From: Gari tellinella
Lineage: Eukaryota > Mollusca > Bivalvia > Cardiida > Psammobiidae
Assembly: GCA_922989275.2 (NCBI GenBank)
Contig: OV277864.1
Span: forward strand, 19,355,550-19,419,549
DNA length: 64,000 nt
Direction of reading: 5' to 3'
Each line of letters starts with the position of its first letter. The first letter of the stretch is position 1. Below, in pieces: positions 22,576-34,048 of this stretch. Under the pieces are notes generated by a model. The model was given only the letters and a program-made list of their open reading frames with translations. It was not told the DNA's origin and ran no database searches. Made by a program: the position numbers and the translations under genes.

Positions 22576-23562
22576 CAAACTCGTTATTTATTTTATAAGT
22601 GTTTATTAGATCTACGTACTACAAGCATTCAACCGCCATAGTCAACTAGATGCGACTTTGAAAACATTTTCAATCCCGCATTACGTAATCACTCGAATCA
22701 ATACTTATCCGATTAAAATATACTGACACGAAAAAGAAATTGTGCACTTTTATATTGAATGTAACGTTTTCGTTACTAAGTTTAGAATTATGAAATTTAG
22801 CATAATGCGTGATAAAATAATTCTACACACATTACACTAAATTACCCCACTATTAAAGCAACTGGATGTCATTCAAATGTACCAATGGTTATCATTTAAT
22901 ATTATGCACGTGCTGTCTGTGCAACATGTTTACAAGTAGCGATTTGCACCCACCGATATCTTTACTGATTATGCAATAATAAAATCACAGTACATTTGAA
23001 TTAAACTCGTGAACAAGCTGCCATGGCTTCGAGCAAATGAACGAGTTTAGACACTTCTGCAACGTTCATCCGACGTCAGCGTCTCTTACGTCACTTGGTA
23101 GTTTGATTGCCACGAAAATACCATCATGACCCTTCGACATCGTAACGGTCAAAATGTGAGCGTTAGAGATCAGTCAGGATTCAGCAAGCCAGCATGTAAG
23201 GACAGATACATGACGTTGACAAATGTACGTCACAAGACGTTACGTCAGGTCAATGCGTTCGAGAACTATTGCATTGGTCAATGTAAGATGAGGATATAAC
23301 ACATACCGATTTAAATCCATTTCCTTTGTCAAAAACTTAGGAAACTATACCGATTTGCAACTTTTACTTTTAACCTCTACTTCATTCATGCGTCAAAAGT
23401 ACATTTATAATTACACGATTTTGATTAAAAAATAAAGCACCGTGTAAAAGAAATATTTACAAACATTTGGATGCCACATTGGCCTATATTTCTTTAAAAA
23501 AAAGATGGCAATAAACGAGTGAACAGTTTATTTTTCGTGTCAGTATAGTTGAAATAATTTTG
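22576..23562. other. Intergenic DNA with an ACGTCA cluster
   Basis: Mostly unremarkable. Between 23071 and 23249 four ACGTCA-type words occur (GACGTCAG, TTACGTCAC, TACGTCAC, TTACGTCAGG), resembling CREB/ATF half sites. Regulatory function is unproven. Confidence 0.35.
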
Positions 23563-23801
23563 TATCCCTGTCGCTCTCCATGCCGCTCCAAAATGCGTTT
23601 ACAAACAGTTTGGATCCTGATCAGATGCCGCGTAACACAGCATCTGATCACGATCCAAACTGTTTGACACTCGTTTTGTTTCTTCAGTCATACTGCCTTA
23701 TGTTTTAAGTAAATGACATTGCAGGCAACAAAATGGAATCAATTGACAATGAACTGGTGAAGGGCTAAAAATCTTACAAAAACTATGGCAGTGAATGAGT
23801 T
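23563..23801 (+). mobile_element. piggyBac-like MITE with mirrored arm change
   Basis: The hairpin at 23600-23667 has GATCAGATGCCGC left and GCATCTGATC right, where most copies have ACGCC/GGCGT, so both arms changed together. The flanking words fit the family (CATTGCAGGCAACA; GTGAAGGGCTAA). The ends are degraded. Confidence 0.6.
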
Positions 23802-24362
23802 AGATGAAAATTGATGTTACCATCGAAAGATTGAAAATGCACGATACCATGGCGGTGAAAGGGTAAACAATACTGTTTTTCGTTAAAAGGGTTTAAGAAA
23901 AAAGAAACCAAAATTGATGTGTTTACATTATTCCAGTATTTGTCTTAAATGTCAGAGTTTCACAAACATGGTTGATTTTGTTGATGTATTCTCCAGACAA
24001 ACTTGATTGATTATTTTAGAAAAAGCTTATTTATTGGAATGGCAATCTAATTCCAAGCGGCTTGTATTTGTACTTAACCTGTCTTTTTCCGTCGGAAATG
24101 TTACTCAGATAGTGCAAAGTGTTGAACATTTCTATTTTATGAGGTTAACTTCTTTTAGAAATTAAATTTCCTTTGCAAAACAATATGGTCTTAAACAATC
24201 TTCATTTTGAATGATTCGTTCTTTTTCGATCAGGATTGTTTGTTAAAGACTGCATATTTTATTTATAGGAACTTTAAATCTGTAACTGCTATACGCCATC
24301 TACTGTAACCTGTCGTCTGTGGATTTATAAATTTAAATTATATACTTTTAGGTTAGGTAATT

Positions 24363-24430
24363 TACAGTGGAGAAAACAATATTCTTTCCCGTTTAAACGC
24401 AAACGAAACGCAAACAAAACATGACACATA
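24363..24430. repeat. TA-type MITE left end
   Basis: TACAGTGGAGAAAACAATAT, TTCCCGTTTAAACGCAAACG. The remainder is missing; a foldback element starts just after. Confidence 0.7.
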
Positions 24431-24439
24431 ATTGCCTCC

Positions 24440-25560
24440 GTATATATAGGTCGTTTGCAGTTAAAAAAAACACGATAATTTTCAAATATCTCCATAACAA
24501 GACAACGGAGACAAATGGAATTATGCATAGATTTATAGTATACCTATACCAACTCTGACAAAAAATAATTTTCTTTTTCTCTTAGTAATAAAAAAGTTTT
24601 ATTCATAACTTCTGTATAAAGTTTACACTTCTAAGGGACACTTTTCCGAAGGGTGATTTCAAGTTATTCAACAGCCTATCCTTCACGACCCGGGTTAAAC
24701 CATCGCATACCATTGCAGTTTACAACTAACCGAACGAGGCCCTGGCTGGGGTACGTTAAACGTATTAACCGACTATACTGTTATTTGCGAACGGATTAGA
24801 TCTTAATCCGACACCGGAGCTATTTCGTATCTGAATATGATCCGAACCATGTGCCACTCATACGAAAGTTTTTTTATATCAACAAATCGCAAAATAACTA
24901 AATGTGATAAATAGCAGAAGATACATGTTCATACCAGACGATCTACACCAACTTACCATGAATTAAGCACTATGGTGTGACTACTCATTAGAGCCGTCTC
25001 TCTTCGAGACGATTCTAATGAGTAGTCACACCATAGGTTTGGTGCTGAAAATGTTGGACTTGTTCAATTTTCTCTCTCTTATCTGGAGCTCTGTAATTAT
25101 GTAGAAATGTTAGAGCTTCGGTTTGAAAAGTAATTGCAATTCTCTTTATTCCTGGTGAAAAGTTCGTGGATTTAGGCATCGTAAACTGTAATGGATTATG
25201 GGGCCTCACATTTAATTTTGTACAACTAAACAACCAATATCAGCACGGGATTCACCTTTCAGACAGAAGCAACTTGCACGGGATTTACCTGGTGATATTC
25301 TCCAATATGAACAAACGTGATCAAGGTAAAAGCCAATAACACCCCACGTAATTGACCATTTTCAGCGACACAAAATTTATATAAATCAAAGAAGAAAAGT
25401 TTTTAGTCAGACTATCAAAAATTCTGAATTTTCTTGTCAGAGTTGGTATAGGCACATCATAAGTGTATGCAAAATTTAATTTAAATACGTCCATTAATTT
25501 TAAAATTATCTAAGATTTATCGTGTTTTTTTAAAATGCAAACGACCTATACATATGTAAC
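24440..25560. repeat. 1.1-kb foldback element with perfect-stem centre
   Basis: The outer inverted repeats are ATATAGGTCGTTTGCA...AAACACGATAA (about 24440-24480) against 25515-25557, and CCTATACCAACTCTGACAA (24543-24561) against 25437-25456. The centre is the palindrome at 24970-25036. In between the arms have diverged, and a decayed hairpin-core copy (about 24785-24858) sits in the left arm. Confidence 0.7.
24970..25036. repeat. 67-bp palindrome
   Basis: CTATGGTGTGACTACTCATT pairs base for base with its complement ending at 25036. The stem is about 31 bp with two mismatches and a loop of about five bases. It could extrude as a cruciform or form a hairpin RNA. Confidence 0.9.
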
Positions 25561-26663
25561 CCTGTCGAGGTTACTATCGCTATACTAACGGTCCGAGACA
25601 GCTTGTCTCATACACATAGAATTTTCCTTAAGCTGCTTGCTTCAACAATCAGATCTACTAAAACTAAAATGTGCGGAATATGTTCCTTATATAACAAAAT
25701 GATTTACAAATGTATATACACAGCCAGCTTTGGCTTGATCAAACAATAAAACAAACTAACACGGGATAAAACTACTGTATGTATCAAACAACTGCTTTGA
25801 CTCTTATCACGACCGTCTCACACCGAACCTGTTCACGCTAGAAAGGTTTCACACCGAACCTACTATATCTAATAGAACGGTATCACACCGAACCTGTTAA
25901 CTTAGTCACTTTCAAATACTATCTGTCCAGAACGCTTCTATACAACTATTAGAACGGTCTCACACCGAACCTATCTTACGTTTTCGCACTGCTATATATA
26001 CTACGGCGCTACGACCCGGTATGGTGTGAAAGAGAATATAGAGAACCCTGCACGTTTGAACAAAGGCTGCACGTATATCTGAGCCAATGTAGCAGGTCTG
26101 AGGTTCCTCTATGTATTCTGCACCACCAAAGTCCCAGTCACCGTAGAATAATATTTATTTAATTAATTTCGATGTTAACACTCCGACGGTCAGACCAAGA
26201 GTGATCTCTCCGCTGAATTTTGCGGCTTATATAGGCGTCCTCATTCGGAACCCTCTGACATTTTCGTTGATCCACACAGCATCACCAAAACAATGAATTA
26301 TTTCTACATAAAAAAACTTATTGTCATTAATAATTTGCAACATGAATCAATTCTATATGATAAACTGTTATTAAAAACACTAAAACATAACTTACATTCA
26401 AAGTTTTCAACGAGATTCAGCCTGTTTTTGTCGCTAGTGTTAACCGGAAGTTTCTATTTATAATGTAATTAGCGGGAACAGACTAAAACTATAGGGAACA
26501 CCCAAATCATACCCAAATCATCACACATATAAGGGTTGACTGAAATGGCTTAACCCATATAAATTATCAAATCTAACACTTGCACACATATCATACTTTG
26601 ATTATCCATAGTCGTTATTCACATCTTCACTACTTGTACCTTACCGCGAACAAAATGGTTAGT
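25561..26663. other. Intergenic DNA with iterated CACACCGAACCT motif
   Basis: TCACACCGAACCT occurs at about 25818-25830, 25849-25861, 25883-25895 and 25960-25972, usually preceded by (A)CGGT(C)T. A related word (CCGGTATGGTGTGAAAG) is near 26016. Non-coding; meaning unknown. Confidence 0.5.
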
Positions 26664-26731
26664 TTAAACAGTTTAGATTATGATAAGACACGTCGCGTAA
26701 CACGGCGTCTTATCTGATTTCAAACTATTTG
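26664..26731. repeat. Hairpin-core copy with mirrored arm change
   Basis: GATAAGAC on the left and GTCTTATC on the right replace the usual GATCAGAC/GTCTGATC, so both arms changed. Confidence 0.65.
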
Positions 26732-26969
26732 GAATTATTTCGACTCATATGCGCTCAAAATGATTGAAACATCAACATGAGTAGAGAAACCGGTTTACAT
26801 GTACACTTGTTTCAACCAGATAACGTCAACCTAGAGAAAGGGTTCATTCGTTCTTTGTCATAATCTTGCAAACCGCTCACCTAATGGTAAATGCTTAAGC
26901 CGTCTGGTCTCTTGTGTATAGACATATGTTGGATGTTTGACTGAAGATACGTGTAGATCTTTATTAATG

Positions 26970-27319
26970 TCAAACATTTTGGATCCCGGTTAGATGCCAA
27001 GCTGCTCAGTGTTTTATCAGAGTAAAATGGTTTAAAAATGCTAGTGCAGTTGATCTTTACAGCGAAAGGGATAACACAAGATGGTAATGAAAGGTCGTGC
27101 CTTGTTTATATCAGTCAACGACCTTATGTTCTTAACCTAATCTTGATGTATAGGAATGGAGAAACAAAGATGTCGTTCTGGATTTAAAGGCTTTCTCTCG
27201 CTTGTACTTCAAACCCTTAAACTGAGTTTGCTCTTTTCTCAAACATTCAATTGCAAATAGTTTTGATACTGTTCAGATGCCTGTTAGTGGATGCCAGCTT
27301 AGGGTTCCAACTGTTTGAT
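26970..27319. repeat. Two degraded hairpin-core copies
   Basis: Copies at 26970-27035 (CAAACATTTTGGATCCCGGT) and 27252-27319 (GCAAATAGTTTTGATACTG ... CAACTGTTTG), each with a mutated right arm. Confidence 0.5.
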
Positions 27320-27390
27320 AAAAATCTCGATACTGTTTAGTTAAAGTGCCCATATTCACAAATTAGAAATACAATTACACTTTAGTTGGT

Positions 27391-27610
27391 TTAACCCTTT
27401 CATTCTCAATGACGTCATAAAGCGCATTTGTAAACAATTTTGATTCTGATCAGGATCAAAATTGTTTGCAACTTGTTTTGAAATAACGTCAGTTATACAG
27501 CCTTCGATTTATCTTTAAAACGATATTGCAGACAATACTATTGAAGAAGACGACAATATGGATGTGAAGGTGTACACAATTCAAGTTAATTTTGATCATG
27601 AAAGGGTTAA
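27391..27610 (+). mobile_element. piggyBac-like MITE with shortened hairpin
   Basis: TTAACCCTTTCATTCTC at the left and ATGAAAGGGTTAA at the right give the clearest TTAA-flanked ends of this family. The hairpin at 27430-27469 lacks the GACGCC inner stem: its arms meet directly at CTGATCAG. Both arms carry AATTTTGAT where the consensus has AGTTTGGAT, a mirrored change. Confidence 0.75.
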
Positions 27611-27976
27611 GCTGTTTGGGTCTTGCCAGAGAGGGTATTAAGGCAATAGTGACATATACGGAGGTTTATGTAATAGTATCTTAATGCAATACTATTAAAC
27701 GCCTCTCGTATGCCAATTACAAAGAAGGTTTATTGACTTATGAACGACGGCTAACAGCTTAAAACAAAGCGAAACTTTAACAGAAAGCTCCATTTATATA
27801 AACCTTGCTTTAACCAACCAACTGCTACCAATTGCTTGAAACGAGAATGTGGTCATAACAGAAGGGTTTACTGTAGTACATTAGCAAACATCGTGGTGAC
27901 AAATGTGCGCAAACTAAATAGGAAAAGTATACAAAGGTTTCTAAACACATCTGGAGATTTCGAGACGCTGTAAATT
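27611..27976. other. Intergenic DNA, nothing recognised
   Basis: No gene or repeat copy that I can support. Confidence 0.4.
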
Positions 27977-28163
27977 TACAGTGGAGAATATTTTTACGCT
28001 TGAACTATTATATCAACTGCAAACAGTTTGGGTCCAGATTAGACCTCGGATCACTCAGCTTTAAATAAACAGTCAACACGTTGCAGTTTCTTTTCTTTAT
28101 TAAAATGCTTTAGCGCTTTGTGTCCTTTTAAACGAAAACTAATAACATCTTATCCACCCTAAT
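27977..28163. repeat. Degraded TA-type MITE
   Basis: TTTACAGTGGAGAAT at the left; CCTTTTAAACGAAAACTAAT...TATCCACC at the right. A half hairpin (GCAAACAGTTTGGGTCCAGA) is in the middle. Confidence 0.6.
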
Positions 28164-28224
28164 AAGGATATTGTAACAAGAACTCTGTCAAAGTAAGCGG
28201 CAAATGACCCAGAGGTGTTTCGTC

Positions 28225-28700
28225 ACCGAAATGTATTCATTTTGCTTTAAATACTATCGTATAGTAAGTATGGTACTGCTTGAGTTTGTTTGTTGAAAAT
28301 GATAAACAAAACATGGCATTGAACTTTGTCTGACATAACCAAACTGAACTGAGCTAAAGAGCTGTTTGAGTATGGCCAATGTTAAAACCTATAATGACAT
28401 TGACCTTTGTTGGACATTACCCAAGTTGTTCATTAGTTGAGCAAACATTCCAAAAATGAATTCTTTATCACATGTAGCTCCGAGGTTTTTGCCAATGTTA
28501 ATTCACCCTATTTGAGTTTCAAATTACCTCTGAATGACCTTGACTTTTTTCAGACAAGATCATAGTTGTACTGAGTTCAAGAACTGTTTGAGGGAAGTAC
28601 ACATACCAAAAATAAAGTCTCAATCCTATATAGCTCTAACGTTAAGGCCAATGTTTAGGTTGTGGACAGACGGACAAACAGACAGACAAGCAGACGTCGG
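28225..28700. repeat. Dispersed repeat of the GACCTTGAC/GACAGAC type
   Basis: Contains CATTGACCTTTG, GACCTTGACTTTT, AGCTAAAGAGCTGTTTGAG (partly repeated as CAAGAACTGTTTGAGG) and ends GGACAGACGGACAAACAGAC. This is the wording of mollusc tandem-monomer repeats like those at 42.1, 44.5 and 45.8 kb. Confidence 0.5.
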
Positions 28701-28979
28701 AAGTGGTACATGTATATGTAAGGATAATCTATTATTCATAGATATATATATGTGACTGTAGAAATAATATATTTCCGAGTTATCCAGTACTTACTGCATA
28801 CAGAAATAGGTTAGTTTACTTTTGGGATATAGTGGCAAGAACACTACTATGGTTTTTAAAAATCGAAATCGCAAGACATCAACTTGTAGAAACTGAATAC
28901 GTGATGGTGTTATCTTTACTTCTATCTGAGAGTTAGTCACATAACCATTAAATTGTCTTACCTGCAAATACAATAGCTT

Positions 28980-29047
28980 TGCACAAACAGTTCGGATCCT
29001 GTTTAGACACCGAGTAAGTTGGTTTCTGATAGGGATATTTGACAATC
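28980..29047. repeat. Degraded hairpin-core copy
   Basis: CACAAACAGTTCGGATCCTG at the left; the right arm is poorly preserved. Confidence 0.4.
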
Positions 29048-31022
29048 GTATCGGTATTTCAGCATTTTCAAAGATTTCTAGTTTCAAAGGTTAGACTGAT
29101 TCTAGTATCATTACGCCTACTTGGTTTAGGAATTGTGTGCGATAGTATCAGATGGATTGAAACAGTATAATTATCTTGTATTCGTGCATGCCGCATGCCA
29201 AATGTTTTAAAGCAGGTTTTACTTTCATCCTCGCATTTGATATATATATTAGACTCAGAACAAAAAGCATTTATACATGTTAACTGAAATTTCGCAAAGA
29301 CATACCTGTAATATGTTATTGCGAGTATATATTTCAATATCCTACATAATCAAGGTAACGATTAATTTTCGAAACTATAACCGAGTTGATAATAAATTGC
29401 ATGTGCGTGTAGTTATTTACCCGAGATGAATTTGTTTTAAAAACATACCGTTTTATGGGTATATAATTATATTTTCCTTGAAAACTAATTATACGAACAC
29501 AAATATAATGCAATGCTGTTTTACGAAACAGTTCTGTTTTAAGATGACGTATTTCTCCATGTGGTAGATGTAGTTTAGAACAGTTCGGATAACTAACACA
29601 TATATGATATGTTTAAAATTACTTAGGTATTGATATATGAGTATAAATGATTTGGTTTGGTATGAAAAACATGGAACGCTTTTTACTATTTCACGTGATA
29701 TATGTTACTACATAACTGTTATCTCATTTAATCCTAGAACATCAAAAGGAACAGTTTTATTTCTAATTAAGTCTTACCAATTATTGACTATTTAGGGTTG
29801 AATGTTTCAATGTATTTCAATTACTGTGTATATGCATTTAAATCTGTTGACAACTGTGTACTGTTTGCCTGTTTAGAATTTGATCAGACGTAGAGGTATC
29901 CCACGTTTGATCAAGATCCAAACTGAATGCGGTGTACATCAATATTTTAGCACTTAAAAGCGTATTCTCTGCTGTATATGGCAATATACTGATCGTCTAA
30001 ACTAAGTAATACGTAGTGCAGTAGAAATATTATACAGAACTATAATTGTCTGAAGATAATGCATATTAAATTATAATATTTTATCGTACAGCGAATTAAA
30101 ATTGGTTTGGATGATTGTGCCACAAAATTGATAATGATACATTTGCTCAAGATAAAGAGATTCAGGTTATGACGCAGACGATATTATCAAAGGATTATAA
30201 ACTCTGATGAACTCCAAGTGCACGGAGTTCATTAAACAACACATACAATCAGTAAATGTATTAACGACACGGTCCTTTGAGGATTAATTCAATTTAATTG
30301 GTATCGTTAAATTATGTTTGTTGCGTAAAGTTAGATACAAATAATTGAGAGTGCTCTTATATGAGCGCAAATGATTTGACCAAGTTAAACGCAATCGCAA
30401 TGCACCCAACTCTGTATACATAGACAGCAGCTTTTGTACTAGAGCGACCAACAGTTTGGAGCCTGAACTTAAAACTTATCACTAGGTGTCTAATATGGTA
30501 AATTGATTTAAAATATATGTTTTAAGTTGGAAGGTAAAAATAAACACACTATTTAGTGTACTGAAAAATAAGTCGATACACGAACTTGGATAAAATGGTA
30601 TTCATGCCGTATCACGCAAACGGATACAGGTTTATTTAAGTCTAATATTGTTCTCATGCATTTGATTGATCCGATTTAAGCATTTGCTCAAATCGGACCA
30701 ATAAAGTGATTGAGCACGATCTTAGAATCAACTCAAGCATTTTATCAAACTTTGAACCTGGTCAAGCTACCAATATCGACCCTAGGATTAAAACAGGCTG
30801 CCAGTACTTTCTTAGCCCCATTCACAACCATGGCGTTATCAATTGGAAACAATGGTGTCTGCTAGTATTTGTGAAATTTAATGTTTAGATATGTTTGTCT
30901 TAAGAATTTTTGAATGAGTGTTATACAGGTTGTATCCTCATCAGTGACATGGTTCAACACATATCTATTTACGCTACTCGTTTGGGATTAACAATTACCT
31001 AAGACTCAACTGCAATTCATAT
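29048..31022. other. Intergenic DNA with MITE scraps
   Basis: A degraded hairpin copy lies at about 29865-29930 (TTTGATCAGACGTAG...ACGTTTGATCAAGATCC). A TA-MITE-like end (TATTCTCTGCTGTATA) is near 29963. The rest shows nothing recognisable. Confidence 0.4.
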
Positions 31023-31273
31023 TACAGTGGAGAAAACGTTATTTTTTTCCCAATAAACGCGTTTACGCTAAAACTATTATTTCTATTGCAAATAGTTTGG
31101 AGCCAGATCAGACGCCGGGTAACCCGACGTCTGATCAGGCTTCAAACTGTTTGCCACCATGATAAACATGAAATATCAGAATTGTCTAAAAGTTGTTCTT
31201 TTCTACGTTTTAGCGCTTTGCGTTTGCGTACGTTTGCGTTTAAACGGGAAAGAATAACAGATTCTCCACTGTA
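31023..31273. mobile_element. TA-type MITE, complete
   Basis: TA-CAGTGGAGAAAACG at the left and TTCTCCACTG-TA at the right. The central hairpin (about 31087-31153) has GGAGCCAGATCAGACGCCGG and TCTGATCAGGCTTC, with few mismatches. Same layout and length as 18820-19069. Confidence 0.85.
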
Positions 31274-31496
31274 ATGCAAGCAAACTCTTTGAAACCGCAA
31301 AACCTTTAATCATTTGTTTCTTCAAGCAGCTAAAATAATTCAAATACTCTTTATGCGAACAACGGACCTAGAGCATTCACACGCCGTCTCTATTGGGAAC
31401 TTAATAGTACCATTAACGTATGCTCACAGTTTTCATACTGCTTTATTGTATTTAATGTCGCGATATCTCCGAAAGTCGTCTTTTTTTTATTTAATT

Positions 31497-31790
31497 TTAA
31501 CCCTTTCATCGTCAGCTTTTATAATCTGGTTCAACGCGTTCATCGCACTTTCCGGCGTTATAAAATTAATGTTGTCTAGCCTGAGTGCGCAGTGTTTCAA
31601 AGTTTGACCGTAAAATAGAGACATGCGAGTGCCAAACAGTTTGGTTTCTGATCAGACAACGCGTAACGCGCCGTCGGAATGCAAATCGATATTTGATACG
31701 AGTTGATGAAAATCTAAGAGCGTCTTCATATCGGCGAGCTTTACAAAGACCCAGATGCAACAATTTTACGACGGGGCAATATCTTTTTCT
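31497..31790. repeat. piggyBac-like MITE, degraded
   Basis: TTAACCCTTTCATCGTCAG at 31497; the hairpin left arm is at about 31634-31664 (CCAAACAGTTTGGTTTCTGA) with a truncated right arm. End not found. Confidence 0.5.
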
Positions 31791-31898
31791 GGGGTCACGG
31801 GACGTTCTTATTTATTTTTAATAGTTTGAATAATAGGAAGCTATTTCATTTTAGACACTATAGCGCTACAAAAACACTAACATAGATTAATAGATGTG

Positions 31899-32095
31899 TA
31901 CAGTGGAGAATCTGTTATTCTTTCCCAATAAACGCGTTTACGCTAAACCTATTATTTCCAGTGCAAACAGTTAGCCTCTCAGATAAGAATGACAATAAAC
32001 AATTGTCAAAAGGTTGTCCTTTTCTACATTTTAATGTTTTGCGTTTGCGTTTCGTTTGCGTTTAAACGGGAAAGAATAACAGATTATCCACTGTA
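31899..32095. mobile_element. TA-type MITE lacking the hairpin
   Basis: Complete termini (TACAGTGGAGAATCTG...CAGATTATCCACTGTA) but only 197 bp. The palindrome is reduced to GCAAACAGTTAGCC followed at once by the distal arm. The missing segment is exactly the palindromic centre, as expected from replication slippage across a hairpin. Confidence 0.85.
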
Positions 32096-33015
32096 TACCG
32101 CTATGAACGTTGCATCGCTTGGAACCAGATGAAATACGGACTATCTCGGCATTTCATCTGTATCGAAACTGATTGATATTCAGATAACATTGTTTGATAA
32201 AGAATGCAGATAAAAATGAACCCTTTAACAATTACTGCTTCTAGTACTGACGATAGGTGAACACTTACAGCAGGTTGAAAGTAAAGCAGAAGACGCCTGA
32301 ATCCGCTTTATTCTGTTTAAGCTTTCGTTGTCAGAATATGGAAACTTTTTCTTACAAAATACATGTATATTCATGGTTGATTACATTCGAACTTTTTTTT
32401 CATTGAAGGAATACAAAATATGCGCTAAAAGGCGCCTTTATGGGAGAACCCTCAGAACTGTATCAGACGTTTTAGCGTGTCGGTAAAATGTATTTCGAAC
32501 TCGATGCCCTAACCCCCCTTGAAACATACATACCAGTATTCCACAGCATAAACATGGGTGTATGAGATCCAGCAATTTATGTAGTTCTTAGAAACACCAG
32601 CCTCAAAACTCGGCATTGGCGTTTTAGCTTTATTTGCTGCTTGTACTATATCTGCAGCAGACACTTGGTCAACTGTTGAAACAGTCTGTCTCAAATTTGC
32701 ATTTCAGTCGCGATTAAAACCTGAATGAAGATTAAAACGGTATCGATCGTCTTATTAAATGTCTCAGTGCTTCTTCGTCGACATTTTTCAGACATCAAAG
32801 AAAACTTGTCCTGTTAAAAGAGGCATGATAAACGACCACAGACGCGATAACACTATTAAATCTTACAATGTCATTTTGCTGTCTGCTAAGATACAAACAG
32901 TTTGGAGAAAGAGCACGACGAATAACTTTGCATTTTCTGATTTGGATCTTAACTTTTTCCAAAGTGCACATACATGTACAGTGATTGATATATTGAGGAC
33001 ACTTTTGAAGGTCAA
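32096..33015. other. Intergenic DNA with an exon-like minus-strand frame
   Basis: On the minus strand about 32509-32700 is open and has exon-like composition (VDQVSAADIVQAANKAKT, MPSFEAGVSK) with a possible GTATGT donor near 32520. I cannot identify it; a transposase-derived or relic exon is possible. Confidence 0.25.
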
Positions 33016-33507
33016 AACAATGGAGAAGATGTTACAGTGGAGAATCTGTTATTCTTTCCCGTTTAAACGCAAACGTACGCAAACGCAAAACACTAAAATG
33101 TAGAAAATAACAACTTCTTGACAATTCTGACTATTGATATTTAGCTGAGTGGCAAACAGTTTGAAGCCTGATCAGACGCCGGGTTACCCGGCGTCTGATC
33201 TGGCTCCAAACTGTTTGCACTGCATATAATAATTTTAGCGTAAACGCGTTTATTGGGAAAGAATAACACATTATCCACTGTACCATTTCCAAATAAACGC
33301 GTTCACGCTAAAACTTCTATTTCTATTGCAAACAGTTTGGAACCAGAACGGACGGTGGGTTCATCGGCCTCTTATCAGCCTCGACATTGTTTGCCACTCA
33401 CATTAAAATGAAAAAATAGAAATTTCAAAACATGAATTTTTCTACATTTAAATGTATTGTGTTTCGATAACAATTAAACGGGAATACTATACAAATATCA
33501 GTCTGTC
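33016..33507. mobile_element. Older TA-type MITE split by a nested copy
   Basis: The left end is at 33016-33034 (CAATGGAGAAGATGT) and the remainder at 33283-33507 (CCATTTCCAAATAAACGCG onward, through a degraded hairpin). The piece in between is the MITE at 33033-33282, inserted at the TA inside this copy's left terminus. Confidence 0.75.
33033..33282. mobile_element. TA-type MITE nested in a relative
   Basis: 250 bp including the flanking TA pair, opposite orientation to most copies. The hairpin at 33152-33218 is 67 bp with two or three mismatches (CCTGATCAGACGCCGGGT and its complement). Removing it restores a recognisable older copy, which demonstrates TA target-site duplication. Confidence 0.85.
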
Positions 33508-33798
33508 AACAAGTGTATGACAAACATACAATATGGTGTTCAATGCATTATTTATTCTGCACAAATCAGTCATATACACAGATATGCATGTGTCCTCAAT
33601 GGATAACATCAGTGTTATATTACTTGTAACGTCCATATGATTACTTTTGTATCCTCTGAGAGGGCACCACAAGCGACGTTCAGTAATCTAGTCGAGACTT
33701 GCGTCGTAAACAATTGTTAGAGGAGAAGGGTGGCCCATACAGTGACCTGTTAAAGAATTTGTTATTAATACACCCAGAAGTTGTCAAGTAATATTCTG

Positions 33799-34048
33799 TA
33801 CAGTGGAAAAAACGTTATTCTTTCCCAATAAACGCGTTTACGCTAAATATATAATTTCCCATACAAACAGTTTGGAGCAAGATCAGACGCCGGGTTACCC
33901 GGCGTCTGATTAGGCTCCAAACTGTTTGCCACTAAGATAAACATGAATTATCAGAATTGTCTAAAAGTTGTACTTTTCTACGTCTTAGTGTTTTGCGTTT
34001 GCGTACGTGTGCGTTTAAACGGGACAGAATAACAGATTATCCACTGTA
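33799..34048. mobile_element. TA-type MITE, complete
   Basis: TACAGTGGAAAAAACGTTAT at the left, CAGATTATCCACTGTA at the right, and a central hairpin GGAGCAAGATCAGACGCCGG with its complement. 250 bp. Confidence 0.85.

Noticed and set aside
24970..25036. Bacterial-style terminator or CRISPR-like repeat
   Set aside because: The surroundings are animal intergenic DNA with a foldback structure; there is no regular spacer array anywhere in the window.
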